Below are positions 40,594 through 48,428 of a DNA stretch of 54,502 nucleotides, one piece after another. Location: contig DULU01000092.1 in NCBI GenBank assembly GCA_012840225.1, positions 1 to 54,502 on the forward strand, given 5' to 3'. The notes under the pieces were generated by a model. The model did no database searches, was not told where the DNA came from, and was given only the letters and a program-made list of their open reading frames with translations. The translations under genes were made by a program, and so were the position numbers. The DNA comes from Bacillota bacterium. Its GTDB lineage: Bacteria > Bacillota > Limnochordia > DTU080. How positions within the stretch are numbered: position 1 is the first letter of the stretch; each line of letters opens with the position of its first letter.

Positions 40594-42045
40594 TTAACCT
40601 TTACTTGATTCCACGGCCACTCCGTCCGCCGGCATCACATTGGCCCCGTCCAGGCCGGTCAACCGGATGGGGGCACTGAGCAGCCATTGCTCTTCAGGTG
40701 GGAGATAAGCATAATCCACACCGGTAATATAGGCCAGATCCCTGTCCAAGGCCACCAGGTCGCTCGGGGCGAGCTCGGATACGGCGGTTTTGCCCAGAGC
40801 CATCACCACATGTTTCATGTCCAGAACGACGGTTTTCAGATAATTGACCAGGCTTTCCGTGCCGGTCTCGATATCGAAACGCTCCTTTAACCGGCCGGAA
40901 TAGAACACCAACTCCGTGGGGGGCTCGAATGGTACGGTTTTGTCCGTCTGGCCGGCGGCTAGGGCCAATATGGCCGCTGTACCGATAGCCACGGCGTCTG
41001 CCCCGAGCGCGATGGCTTTCAGCATCTGTCCCGGCGTGCGCAGCCCGCCGGAGGCGATGAGGCTGATGTGTTTGTCCGCCCCGCTGCGCTTTAGGTAGCG
41101 TGCCGCCCGGGCCACAGCCACCAGCGTCGGCAGTCCCATATCATCCTGGATCGTGCTTGAGCCACCGTGCGTTCCGCCCTCATGCCCATCGATGGCGAGG
41201 AAATCCACTCCCGCCTTGACGGCGATCTCCAGTTCCCGCTCCAGGTGATGGGTGGCGCATAGCTTCAGGCCGACAGGTATACCCTGCGCCTCTTTCTTAA
41301 GCTGAGGGATCAAGGCCAGGAAGTCCTCGGCGGCATTTATCCCCGGCAGGCGGCTGTGAATGACGGCATCTTCGCCTTCGGCCAAGCCAAATACCCGGCG
41401 GAAATCCGGGCCGATGTCTTTAGCCAGCGTACGCTGGGGAACGGCCGCCTGGGCGCCCTGACCCAACTGCACTTCCACGGCATCCAGCTGCCGCAGTTTG
41501 TCGGGGGAGTTCAGCCAGCCGCCGCGGTTATACTGGCCGATGAGATATTTGGCGGCCTTCCGCTCGGAGGGGAGCAGTCCGGCCTCACCTGTGTTGGTGG
41601 CTGTCCCCAGGCGGCCGGTCGCTCTGGCCAGAGCTATCTTAACCTGCTCACTCAAGGCGCTGCCGAACGACATGCCGGCGATCAGAATGGGGATCTGCAG
41701 CCGGAGCGGTTTCTCGGCGGCGGGACCGATCACTACCGAAGTGTCGATAGCCGTGTTTTCCGGAGTGGGCAGCCGCCAGAGATGCACCGGGTTGAATAGC
41801 AGCTTATCCCAAGGTGACAAGGCCACCACGCTCCCGAAGGGGCGGGCGGGGGGTTTGCCCTGTACGGCGCGGAAGTCGGTTTCCACCAGATTGATCAAGC
41901 CGAATTTCCGGGTGGTGGTGAACAGTTCAAAGAGGTTTTCCGTGTAGGTGTCCCTGGCTACGGTCTTGATGATATTGTCGACGGCATGATCGGCGATGCG
42001 GCGCCCGATCCAGGAGAAGATCATGGCTTTGTTTCGCTCCTTCAT
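40594..42045 (-). CDS. FMN-binding glutamate-synthase-like protein
   Basis: A 483-residue protein matching the FMN/synthase domain of glutamate synthase (IPILIAGMSFGSALSEQVK, ATNTGEAGLLPSERK, GQYNRGGW, DFLAIDGHEGGTHGGS, SGGLRTPGQMLKAIALGADAVAIGTAAI). It has no glutaminase domain, and only one cysteine is visible (LKLCATHH), so the 3Fe-4S cluster ligands of true glutamate synthases are missing. An N-terminal stretch of about 40 residues may be membrane-associated. ATG at 42045 is used; ATG at 42024 behind AAGGAG is possible. Its substrate is unknown. Confidence 0.8.
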   Translation of the reverse strand: MKERNKAMIFSWIGRRIADHAVDNIIKTVARDTYTENLFELFTTTRKFGLINLVETDFRAVQGKPPARPFGSVVALSPWDKLLFNPVHLWRLPTPENTAIDTSVVIGPAAEKPLRLQIPILIAGMSFGSALSEQVKIALARATGRLGTATNTGEAGLLPSERKAAKYLIGQYNRGGWLNSPDKLRQLDAVEVQLGQGAQAAVPQRTLAKDIGPDFRRVFGLAEGEDAVIHSRLPGINAAEDFLALIPQLKKEAQGIPVGLKLCATHHLERELEIAVKAGVDFLAIDGHEGGTHGGSSTIQDDMGLPTLVAVARAARYLKRSGADKHISLIASGGLRTPGQMLKAIALGADAVAIGTAAILALAAGQTDKTVPFEPPTELVFYSGRLKERFDIETGTESLVNYLKTVVLDMKHVVMALGKTAVSELAPSDLVALDRDLAYITGVDYAYLPPEEQWLLSAPIRLTGLDGANVMPADGVAVESSKG

Positions 42046-42155
42046 CTTTTCATTATCTATTTACCATAGCTTTTCCTGACGGCGGCCGCACTATAAAGGG
42101 AGGTTGATTTGAGGTATAATATGGCTGATATGTCATCGTCGGTACAGATCATGTC

Positions 42156-42184
42156 TTGACATCCCATGGGTGCTACACTAAAAT
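42156..42184 (+). promoter_or_regulatory. Near-consensus promoter for rplM-rpsI
   Basis: TTGACA (42156-42161), 17 bases, TAAAAT (42179-42184). Hexamers and spacing are identical to the ybxF-rpsL promoter at 10230-10258. It makes rplM-rpsI transcriptionally independent of the main cluster. Confidence 0.8.
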
Positions 42185-42189
42185 GGAGT

Positions 42190-42255
42190 TTGGTCTTTCA
42201 TCTGATAATCAAGTGTAGCCCGGCATGCGGGTAAATGGTAATAGGGGGATTAAAG
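42190..42255 (+). ncRNA. Candidate L13 leader
   Basis: The rplM 5' untranslated region is about 65 bases. It contains a small CCCG/CGGG hairpin (42219-42231) before the AGGGGG binding site. L13 leaders are known upstream of rplM in Firmicutes; the match here is positional and not confirmed. A covariance search would decide. Confidence 0.3.
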
Positions 42256-42705
42256 ATGCACCAGCGCACCTTCATGGCGAAGGATGGAGAGCTGGACAAG
42301 AAGTGGTATGTGGTTGATGCGGAGGGGCAGACACTCGGGCGCCTGGCCACTAAAGTTGCTACCTTGCTCCGGGGTAAGCATAAACCGGCATATACACCTC
42401 ATGTCGACAGCGGCGATTACGTCATCGTGGTAAATGCCGAAAAAGTTCAGCTCACAGGCAAAAAACTGACGGACAAGATCTATTACCGTCACAGCCAGTA
42501 TCCCGGAGGTTTGAAGTCTATAACGGCTGGGGATTTTATAGCCAAGAACCCCAGGAAAGTGATCGAGCTGGCAGTGTGGGGCATGTTGCCGAAGAATCAT
42601 ATCGGCAGGAAGCAGATCCGCAAGCTGAAGGTCTATGCCGGACCGGACCACCCGCACGAAGCCCAAAAGCCGATAGCTTTAAACGTTGAGGGGAGGTCGC
42701 AGTGA
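42256..42705 (+). CDS. rplM: 50S ribosomal protein L13
   Basis: L13 is an early large-subunit assembly protein. ATG at 42256 after AGGGGG gives 149 residues beginning [20 protein letters not shown]; the frame is open further upstream but without support. Motifs: [38 protein letters not shown] and WGMLPKN. The TGA stop overlaps the rpsI ATG by one base. The pair lies far from truA, unlike the usual order. Confidence 0.95.
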   Translation: MHQRTFMAKDGELDKKWYVVDAEGQTLGRLATKVATLLRGKHKPAYTPHVDSGDYVIVVNAEKVQLTGKKLTDKIYYRHSQYPGGLKSITAGDFIAKNPRKVIELAVWGMLPKNHIGRKQIRKLKVYAGPDHPHEAQKPIALNVEGRSQ

Positions 42706-43106
42706 TGGCAGTAGAGAAAAGCGAATTTGCTTATGGTACGGGGCGGCGTAAGAACGCTGTGGCCCGTGTGCGCCTGATTCCCGGCACGGGAAAAATCACC
42801 GTCAACGGGCAGGATGTCGACGCCTATTTCCGCCGGCCCACTTTGGTGCAGATCGTGCGCGCTCCCCTGGAGTTGACCGAATCGGCGGCGAAGTATGATG
42901 TTTTGGCCAGCGCCAAGGGTGGCGGTTTGGCGGGACAAGCCGGAGCGGTGCGTCACGGTATCGCCCGGGCGCTGCTTTTGGTCAGCGATGAACTGCGCAA
43001 GCCACTAAAGCTCGCCGGGTATCTGACCCGCGATCCCCGCATGAAGGAAAGGCGTAAATACGGCCTGAAAAAAGCGAGAAGAGCACCGCAGTTCTCCAAG
43101 CGTTAA
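42705..43106 (+). CDS. rpsI: 30S ribosomal protein S9
   Basis: S9 reaches the P site with its C-terminal tail. ATG at 42705 (GGGGAGG upstream, inside rplM) gives 133 residues: [20 protein letters not shown] at the start, [13 protein letters not shown], and the RRAPQFSKR tail that touches tRNA. Overlap TGATG with rplM indicates coupling. Convergent with selD 35 bases later; no clear terminator hairpin lies between. Confidence 0.96.
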   Translation: MAVEKSEFAYGTGRRKNAVARVRLIPGTGKITVNGQDVDAYFRRPTLVQIVRAPLELTESAAKYDVLASAKGGGLAGQAGAVRHGIARALLLVSDELRKPLKLAGYLTRDPRMKERRKYGLKKARRAPQFSKR

Positions 43107-43141
43107 CTCTTCCCTCATCCTTTCCCATCCTTTTAGATTGT

Positions 43142-44212
43142 CTATCTTATCATCAGGCGGCCGGGTGGACCAGCGACCATCCGGCCGATTGCTGTTGCCT
43201 TCATTCCTGCCTCCGCGGCGTCGGCCGCCAAGTCCGCCAATAGGCCCGGCACTTCTGCCTCGGGAAGGGTGATAAGCAACCCGCCTGAGGTGATGGCGTC
43301 GGCCAGCACAAACTGAAGCTCATCAGGGATGTGCTCCGCAAAGTCGGTGAAATTTTCGGCAAAGACCTTGTTGGCCCGGCTGCCGCCGCAGATGAAACCT
43401 TGACGGGCTAAATCCAGGGTGCCGTCGATTATGGGTATGCGGGCGGAATCCACCTCGACGGCGAGGCGGGAGGCGCTGGCCAGCTCATGCAGATGGCCCA
43501 GGAAGCCGAAACCGGTGACATCGGTACAGGCGGTGGCCCGATGGGCTAAAGCCGCCTCGGCAGCGCGGCGGTTCAGGTGCGTCATCACCGAGATAGCCCG
43601 CGACACAATCTCCTCAGGCAGCGTGGTGCGCTTCATAGCCGTGGTGATGATGCCTATTCCCAGCGGTTTGGTCAACACCACGATATCACCCGCATTAGCG
43701 CCGGCATTGGTGAGGAAGCGTCCGGGATGAGCGATGCCGGTGACGGCCAGGCCGTATTTCGGTTCCTCATCGTCGATGGTGTGGCCGCCGACGATCACCG
43801 CCCCGGCTTCCGCGACGGCATCCAGGCCTCCTCTTAAGATGTTGGCCAAAATCTCGAGGGGCAGTCGGTCCACGGGAAAAGCGGCAATGTTTAAACAGGT
43901 GAGCGGGCGGGCGCCCATGGCATAGATGTCGCTCAGGGCATTGGCGGCGGCGATGCGGCCGAAATAATAAGGATCGTCGACCACAGGAGCAAAGAAATCG
44001 ACCGTCTGCACCAGGGCGGTGTTATCGTCCAGGCGATATACCCCCGCATCGTCGAAAGTATTATTGCCGACCAGCAAATTCTTATCAGCAGTGGTTGAGG
44101 GCAGATGGCGCAGGACCTGCGCCAGGTCCGACGGACTCATCTTGCCCGCTCAGCCGGCTTTGTCGGTGAGCGATGTCAAGCGGATTATATCCCGTGACGA
44201 TGCCTCTGCCAT
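43142..44212 (-). CDS. selD: Selenophosphate synthase, selenocysteine-containing
   Basis: SelD makes selenophosphate from selenide and ATP, the selenium donor for Sec-tRNA and tRNA selenation. Read conventionally the frame starts at 44140 (MSPSDLAQVLRHLP) and lacks the catalytic loop. Reading through the TGA at 44152-44150 restores the family N-terminus: MAEASSRDIIRLTSLTDKAG, then Sec, AGKMSPSDLAQVL. The Sec (residue 21) aligns with catalytic Cys17 of E. coli SelD and K24 with Lys20. ATG at 44212 has GAAAGGGG upstream. The body (NTFDDAGVYRL, VGGHTIDDEEPKYGLAVTG, TDVTGFGFLGHL) is normal. Full product: 356 residues. Confidence 0.88.
44113..44152 (-). promoter_or_regulatory. SECIS-like hairpin after the selD UGA
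   Basis: Twenty bases after the UGA, GGACCT (44129-44124), loop GGCGC and AGGTCC (44118-44113) make a perfect 6-bp stem. The apical loop begins with G and starts 26 bases after the UGA, within the range known for bacterial SECIS elements that bind SelB. Confidence 0.7.
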
Positions 44213-44295
44213 CTTGCCAGCCCCTTTCCATATAACCGGATGCCTGTGTGAGAAGAACGCCGGGAAAACCACAATACAAAAACATTCCGCCGCCA

Positions 44296-46455
44296 CTAGG
44301 GCAAATCCTCCCCGGCGGGCGGCGGATTTCCCTCCTCCGGCAAAATGTAGGGGATGTTGGGGATAACGTCGGGCAAGCCGGCCGGAAGCGGCAGGGTGGT
44401 ATGGAGGCTCTCGGCGGTGTCCGAAACCCCGATATTCTCGGCAGTAAAGGCTGCTTCGGTCGTTCCGGCGGCGCCGGCCACCGGCTGGACATTAGAAGAT
44501 TGTTCAGAGGCGTCGGATGGCAAACCGGCCTCCTGGGACAGCCGATAGGGCTGCGGTTGGGCGGCGCCGAAGAAGCAGGGAGCGGCCTGAGTGGGGGCAC
44601 TGCCGATGATGAAGGCATCAAGTTCCCGCACTGCACAAAATTCGTTGGCCAATAGCCCGGTAAAGGTGTCGACGGGTATGTTGGTCTGGATGTTTTGCGG
44701 CACATGGAAACCTTCCGCCGGCACATCCTGCAGGGCGACCCGGGCAAAGCGGCCCCAGATGGGAGCGGCGAGCGAGCCGCCGCCACCGGTTAATGGTTTG
44801 TTGTCGTCATGGCCTACATAGACCACGGCCACCAATTGCGGCGTATAGCCGATGAACCAGGCATTGCGGGCGTCGTTGGTGGTCCCGGTTTTGCCGGCTA
44901 CGGGGCGACCGATGGCCGCCGCCGTGCCCGTACCGTTTTCCACCACCGCTTGCAGCATGTTAGTCATCAGGTAGGCGGTTTCATCGCTCAGCACCTTGCG
45001 CGGCGCCGGCCGGTGGCGGAAGAGGGTGCGGCCCCAGCGGTCGACCACTTCTTCAATGGCATATGGTTCATAACGCACTCCCCGATTGGCGAAAGGCGCA
45101 TAGGCAGCGGCGAGCTCCAGGGGGGTGACGCCTTTGGTCAGTCCGCCCAGCGCCAAGGCCAGATTGCGGTCGTCGGGGAGCTGCAGGTTTTTAATACCCA
45201 GGCGGGTGGCCATGTCGATCGCTTTCTGTACGCCGATCTGGCTCAGGAGCCATACGGAGGCATTGTTCAGCGAGCGGGTCAAAGCCTGTTTCATGGTCAC
45301 CTGACCCCAATACTCGCCGTTGAAGTTCTGCGGCTTATATCCGCTGTAATTTTGGGGATGATCCAAAAGCAGGGCGTTCATCGGCCAACCCAGCTCAATG
45401 GCGGCGGCATAAATGAAGGGTTTGAAGGCGGATCCCGGTTGCCGCAGTGCTTGAGTGGCCCGGTTGAACTGGCTTTCCATGTAATCGCGCCCTCCCACCA
45501 TGGCTTTGATGGCTCCGCTGCGGGGATCGAGGGCCACCACCGCCCCTTGCGTGTTGCCCAGCGCCTCCTGGGCGGCGGCTTGCATATCCAGGTCGAGGGT
45601 GGTATAGATGCGCAGCCCGCCGCTGCGCACCAGGCCGGGGCCGAACCTGTTGGTGATCTCAGAGAGCACATAATCGGCGAAATAGGGTGCCGGACCACCC
45701 CGGCGGCGAGCGAGCTCTAGCGGGGCCGCAGCGGCCTCTTCGGCCTCTTCTTCGCTCAGGTGGCCGAGAGTGACCATGCGCTGCAAAACCACCTGGCGCC
45801 GCTCCAGAGCCTTTTCAGGATTGTTGTAGGGGTTGAGCACCGACGGAGCTTTCGGCAAGCCGGCCAGCAAGGCGGCTTCCGGAAGGGTCAGGAGGTGGGC
45901 TTGCTTGCCGAAATAGGTGAGAGCGGCTTCCTCGATGCCATAAGCCCCTTCGCCGAAATAGATTGTGTTGAGATAGATCTCCAGCAACTCTTCTTTGGAG
46001 AAGCGCAGCTCGAGGAGGATGGCGTATAAGGCGTCCTGGATTTTGCGGGTGATGGTCTGCTCCGGGGTGAGAAAATGCAATTTGGCCAGCTGCTGGGTGA
46101 TGGTGCTGGCCCCCTGGATCACCCCCCGGCCTTTGATGTCCACCCACAGCGCTCTGGCGATGCCGCGCAGGTCGATGCCGCGATGCGTCCAGAAGCGGGA
46201 GTCTTCGATATCGATCACGGCGGTCTTCAGATAGGCGGGCAATTCCTCCAGAGAGATGAAGGGCTGTCTTCTGAGCCCGACGGTGGTGATCAGCCGGCCG
46301 CGCGTGTCGAAAAGCCGGGCGGCATCGGGGGGAGCTTCGGGCGCAAAATGCCAAACCCTCCAGGCGGCCAGGCCCAGCCAGATGCCGGACGGGATCATTC
46401 CCACCAGCACCAGCGCCAGTATATATTTCCATATGCGGCGGCGCGGACGAAGCAT
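44296..46455 (-). CDS. Class A penicillin-binding protein (PBP1a-like)
   Basis: Bifunctional peptidoglycan glycosyltransferase and transpeptidase, 719 residues from ATG 46455. An N-terminal membrane anchor (about 7-32) is followed by the GT51 domain with catalytic E84 in EDSRFWTHRG and QGASTITQQLAK. The transpeptidase domain has S342 and K345 (GSAFK), SLNN and K522 in KTGTT. A Pro/Ala/Thr-rich tail of about 100 residues follows. A TATACT at 46504-46499 would place the transcript start below the upstream ATG at 46497, favouring 46455. Confidence 0.92.
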   Translation of the reverse strand: MLRPRRRIWKYILALVLVGMIPSGIWLGLAAWRVWHFAPEAPPDAARLFDTRGRLITTVGLRRQPFISLEELPAYLKTAVIDIEDSRFWTHRGIDLRGIARALWVDIKGRGVIQGASTITQQLAKLHFLTPEQTITRKIQDALYAILLELRFSKEELLEIYLNTIYFGEGAYGIEEAALTYFGKQAHLLTLPEAALLAGLPKAPSVLNPYNNPEKALERRQVVLQRMVTLGHLSEEEAEEAAAAPLELARRRGGPAPYFADYVLSEITNRFGPGLVRSGGLRIYTTLDLDMQAAAQEALGNTQGAVVALDPRSGAIKAMVGGRDYMESQFNRATQALRQPGSAFKPFIYAAAIELGWPMNALLLDHPQNYSGYKPQNFNGEYWGQVTMKQALTRSLNNASVWLLSQIGVQKAIDMATRLGIKNLQLPDDRNLALALGGLTKGVTPLELAAAYAPFANRGVRYEPYAIEEVVDRWGRTLFRHRPAPRKVLSDETAYLMTNMLQAVVENGTGTAAAIGRPVAGKTGTTNDARNAWFIGYTPQLVAVVYVGHDDNKPLTGGGGSLAAPIWGRFARVALQDVPAEGFHVPQNIQTNIPVDTFTGLLANEFCAVRELDAFIIGSAPTQAAPCFFGAAQPQPYRLSQEAGLPSDASEQSSNVQPVAGAAGTTEAAFTAENIGVSDTAESLHTTLPLPAGLPDVIPNIPYILPEEGNPPPAGEDLP

Positions 46456-46631
46456 CAGGCAAGCACCCCGGTCTATTATGGCGTAGCTCAGCATCAATAG
46501 TATAAGCTTTATCCTCGACCCTAAATTCAGGCCGGATGAAATGTGCCGGGAACTACAAGGGTTTAGCTTGCCTCATGAAGAAGAGATGGCGGGTTTATAC
46601 ACTGTTATGTATTGAGCTGGGGGTGGTGAAG

Positions 46632-48020
46632 GTGAAAGACCAAGCTTTGGCCAAGCGGATGATCGACTGGGGGTATAGTACCGGTTGTTTCGGTACCTCC
46701 ATGGTATCCCAGGTGGTGTTGACCTGGATTATCTTTTTTTATTCGCCTCCGGATCCCGAGGCCGCTTTTGCTCCGGCGATGTATGCCGGTGCCGCCTTGG
46801 CCGCCGGGCGGGTGGTCGGCGCTTTGGCCGACCCGCTGGTGGCGGTGTGGAGCGACAATCGCCGGGGTGGAGCCTGGGGGCGGCGCCTGCCGTTTATGGC
46901 CGGCGGCGGTTTGCCGACGGTTTTGGCTTTTACCCTCCTCTGGCGGCCGCCGGTGGCCGGATCGGCGCTCATCAACGCAATTTATCTGGGACTCATACTG
47001 AGCCTGTTCTTCTTTTTCTATACGGTTTACACCGGCCCGTATCTGGCCATCCTCCCGGAGTTGGCCGATACGCCCGAGCGGCGGTTAAGCCTGGTGGAGA
47101 AGCAAGCTCTGTTCTATATCGGCGGCGTGGCCGGCGCCGCCGTCATTTCGGGGTTGTTGATCGACACTTATGGCTTTGGCGTGATGTCCTTGGTCATTGG
47201 GGCCATGGCTTTGCTCAGTTTTTACGTGCCGGTCTTTCAGCTGCGCCATGTCAAGTGGCAGCCGGGAGACGAGCGCCGCTCTTTCGGCAGCGCCCTGCAG
47301 TGCATCTGGCAAAACCGGATCTTTCGCCTCTATGTCACGGCGCAGGTGCTTTTCTGGTTCGGGCTGAACATGATGGTGATAGCCGTGCCTTATGTGGTGA
47401 CCGTCCTCATGTTCCGCGATGAGGGGATGGTGGCCATGTTGATGGGCTTGGCGCTATGCTCGGCTTTGGTGGGCATCGGTCCCATCACCAGGGCAGCCAA
47501 AAAGCGGGGCACCAAAGCGGTTTATTCCTTCATCATGAGTTGGCTGGGCGTGAACCTTTTGCTGATCGCCTTCATCGGCTTAGGTCCGGTGCCGGCTTGG
47601 TTGATGGGTACGATCATCGTGGCTTTGGCCGGGATTCCCATGGCCGGTATGTTCACCCTGCCCAACAGTCTGATGGCCGAGCTGGCGAGGGAGGGGGCGG
47701 CTACCACAGGGCAGCGACAGGAAGCGGCCTATTTCGGCGTCCAGGGCTTTATGACCAAGGTCTCTTTGGTGCTCTCTTCCACGGCGGCTTCGGCGATATT
47801 GACCGCCGGCGGCTATCAGTCCGGAAAGGATCTGGGGGTGCGTTTGCTGGGGCTGGTGGCGGCCCTCTGCGTCGGTTTGGGCGTCGTCGCTTTCCGGAAG
47901 TTCCCGCTGGGCGCACCGGCTCCGTCGTCTCAGCCACCGGCCCCGCCGGTACCGCCACCGGCCCCGCCGGTACCGCCACCGTCCTCGCCTACCCCGCCGT
48001 CTCTCACCAGGTGCGGCTAA
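46632..48020 (+). CDS. MFS transporter, GPH cation-symporter (sugar) type
   Basis: A membrane transporter of 462 residues with about twelve hydrophobic segments. It resembles the glycoside-pentoside-hexuronide symporter group: DWGYSTGCFGTSMVSQVV at the start, GALADPLVAVWSDNRRGGAWGRRLPFM (the DP..G..SD..R...GRRRP motif), and PYLAILPELADTPERR. GTG at 46632 with GGGGGTGG is preferred; an upstream ATG at 46575 lacks a binding site. The C-terminal 30 residues are Pro-rich from a 21-base tandem repeat. The last 17 bases overlap the convergent receiver gene. Substrate unknown. Confidence 0.8.
   Translation: MKDQALAKRMIDWGYSTGCFGTSMVSQVVLTWIIFFYSPPDPEAAFAPAMYAGAALAAGRVVGALADPLVAVWSDNRRGGAWGRRLPFMAGGGLPTVLAFTLLWRPPVAGSALINAIYLGLILSLFFFFYTVYTGPYLAILPELADTPERRLSLVEKQALFYIGGVAGAAVISGLLIDTYGFGVMSLVIGAMALLSFYVPVFQLRHVKWQPGDERRSFGSALQCIWQNRIFRLYVTAQVLFWFGLNMMVIAVPYVVTVLMFRDEGMVAMLMGLALCSALVGIGPITRAAKKRGTKAVYSFIMSWLGVNLLLIAFIGLGPVPAWLMGTIIVALAGIPMAGMFTLPNSLMAELAREGAATTGQRQEAAYFGVQGFMTKVSLVLSSTAASAILTAGGYQSGKDLGVRLLGLVAALCVGLGVVAFRKFPLGAPAPSSQPPAPPVPPPAPPVPPPSSPTPPSLTRCG
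47935..47996 (+). repeat. Pro-rich tandem repeat at the end of the MFS gene
   Basis: GCCACCGGCCCCGCCGGTACC occurs twice in tandem with a partial third copy, encoding PPAPPVP repeats. It looks like replication-slippage expansion near the gene's 3' end. Confidence 0.7.
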
Positions 48021-48408
48021 AGGAGTTCCGCCTGGGCGGCGGCTGGGGGAGAAAATAGGCTACCTTCTCCAGGATGTCGGCGATGTCGAACGGCTTGCCG
48101 ATGATCCCCTGATAGCTCCCGAAAGGCGGGAAATCGTGGGCGCTGGGCACGGCGCCGGTGACCAAGAGGATGGGCACGGTGGCCAGGCTCTCCCGGCTGC
48201 GCATATAGGTCACGATTTCCTTACCGTTGACCCGCGGCATAAAAAGATCGACCAGCACCAAATCAGGCAGCGACTTCTCCTGCTGCAACCAATCCAAAGC
48301 TTCTTGGCCGTCGGCCAGCGCCACGACGTCATAGCCTTCGTCGCTTAACACTTCCTCCAGGACCTGCGCAATATTCGCTTCATCCTCCACGATCAAAATG
48401 CGACCCAT
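48004..48408 (-). CDS. Stand-alone CheY-like response regulator receiver
   Basis: A 134-residue single receiver domain: acidic pair E8-D9-E10, phospho-acceptor D54 (LVLVDLFMPR), T84 and K105 (GKPF). There is no output domain. ATG at 48408 has GGAAGGAGG 5 bases upstream. It lies 20 bases after the RND gene, as the last gene of a minus-strand operon; no histidine kinase is nearby. Its C-terminal 17 bases overlap the convergent MFS gene. Confidence 0.9.
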   Translation of the reverse strand: MGRILIVEDEANIAQVLEEVLSDEGYDVVALADGQEALDWLQQEKSLPDLVLVDLFMPRVNGKEIVTYMRSRESLATVPILLVTGAVPSAHDFPPFGSYQGIIGKPFDIADILEKVAYFLPQPPPRRNSFSRTW

Positions 48409-48428
48409 AAAAGCCTCCTTCCAGGATC

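Noticed and set aside
43142-44140. SelD starting at the ATG at 44140
   Set aside because: This would remove the catalytic residue region, and the start has no good binding site. The Sec reading from 44212 explains all the data better.
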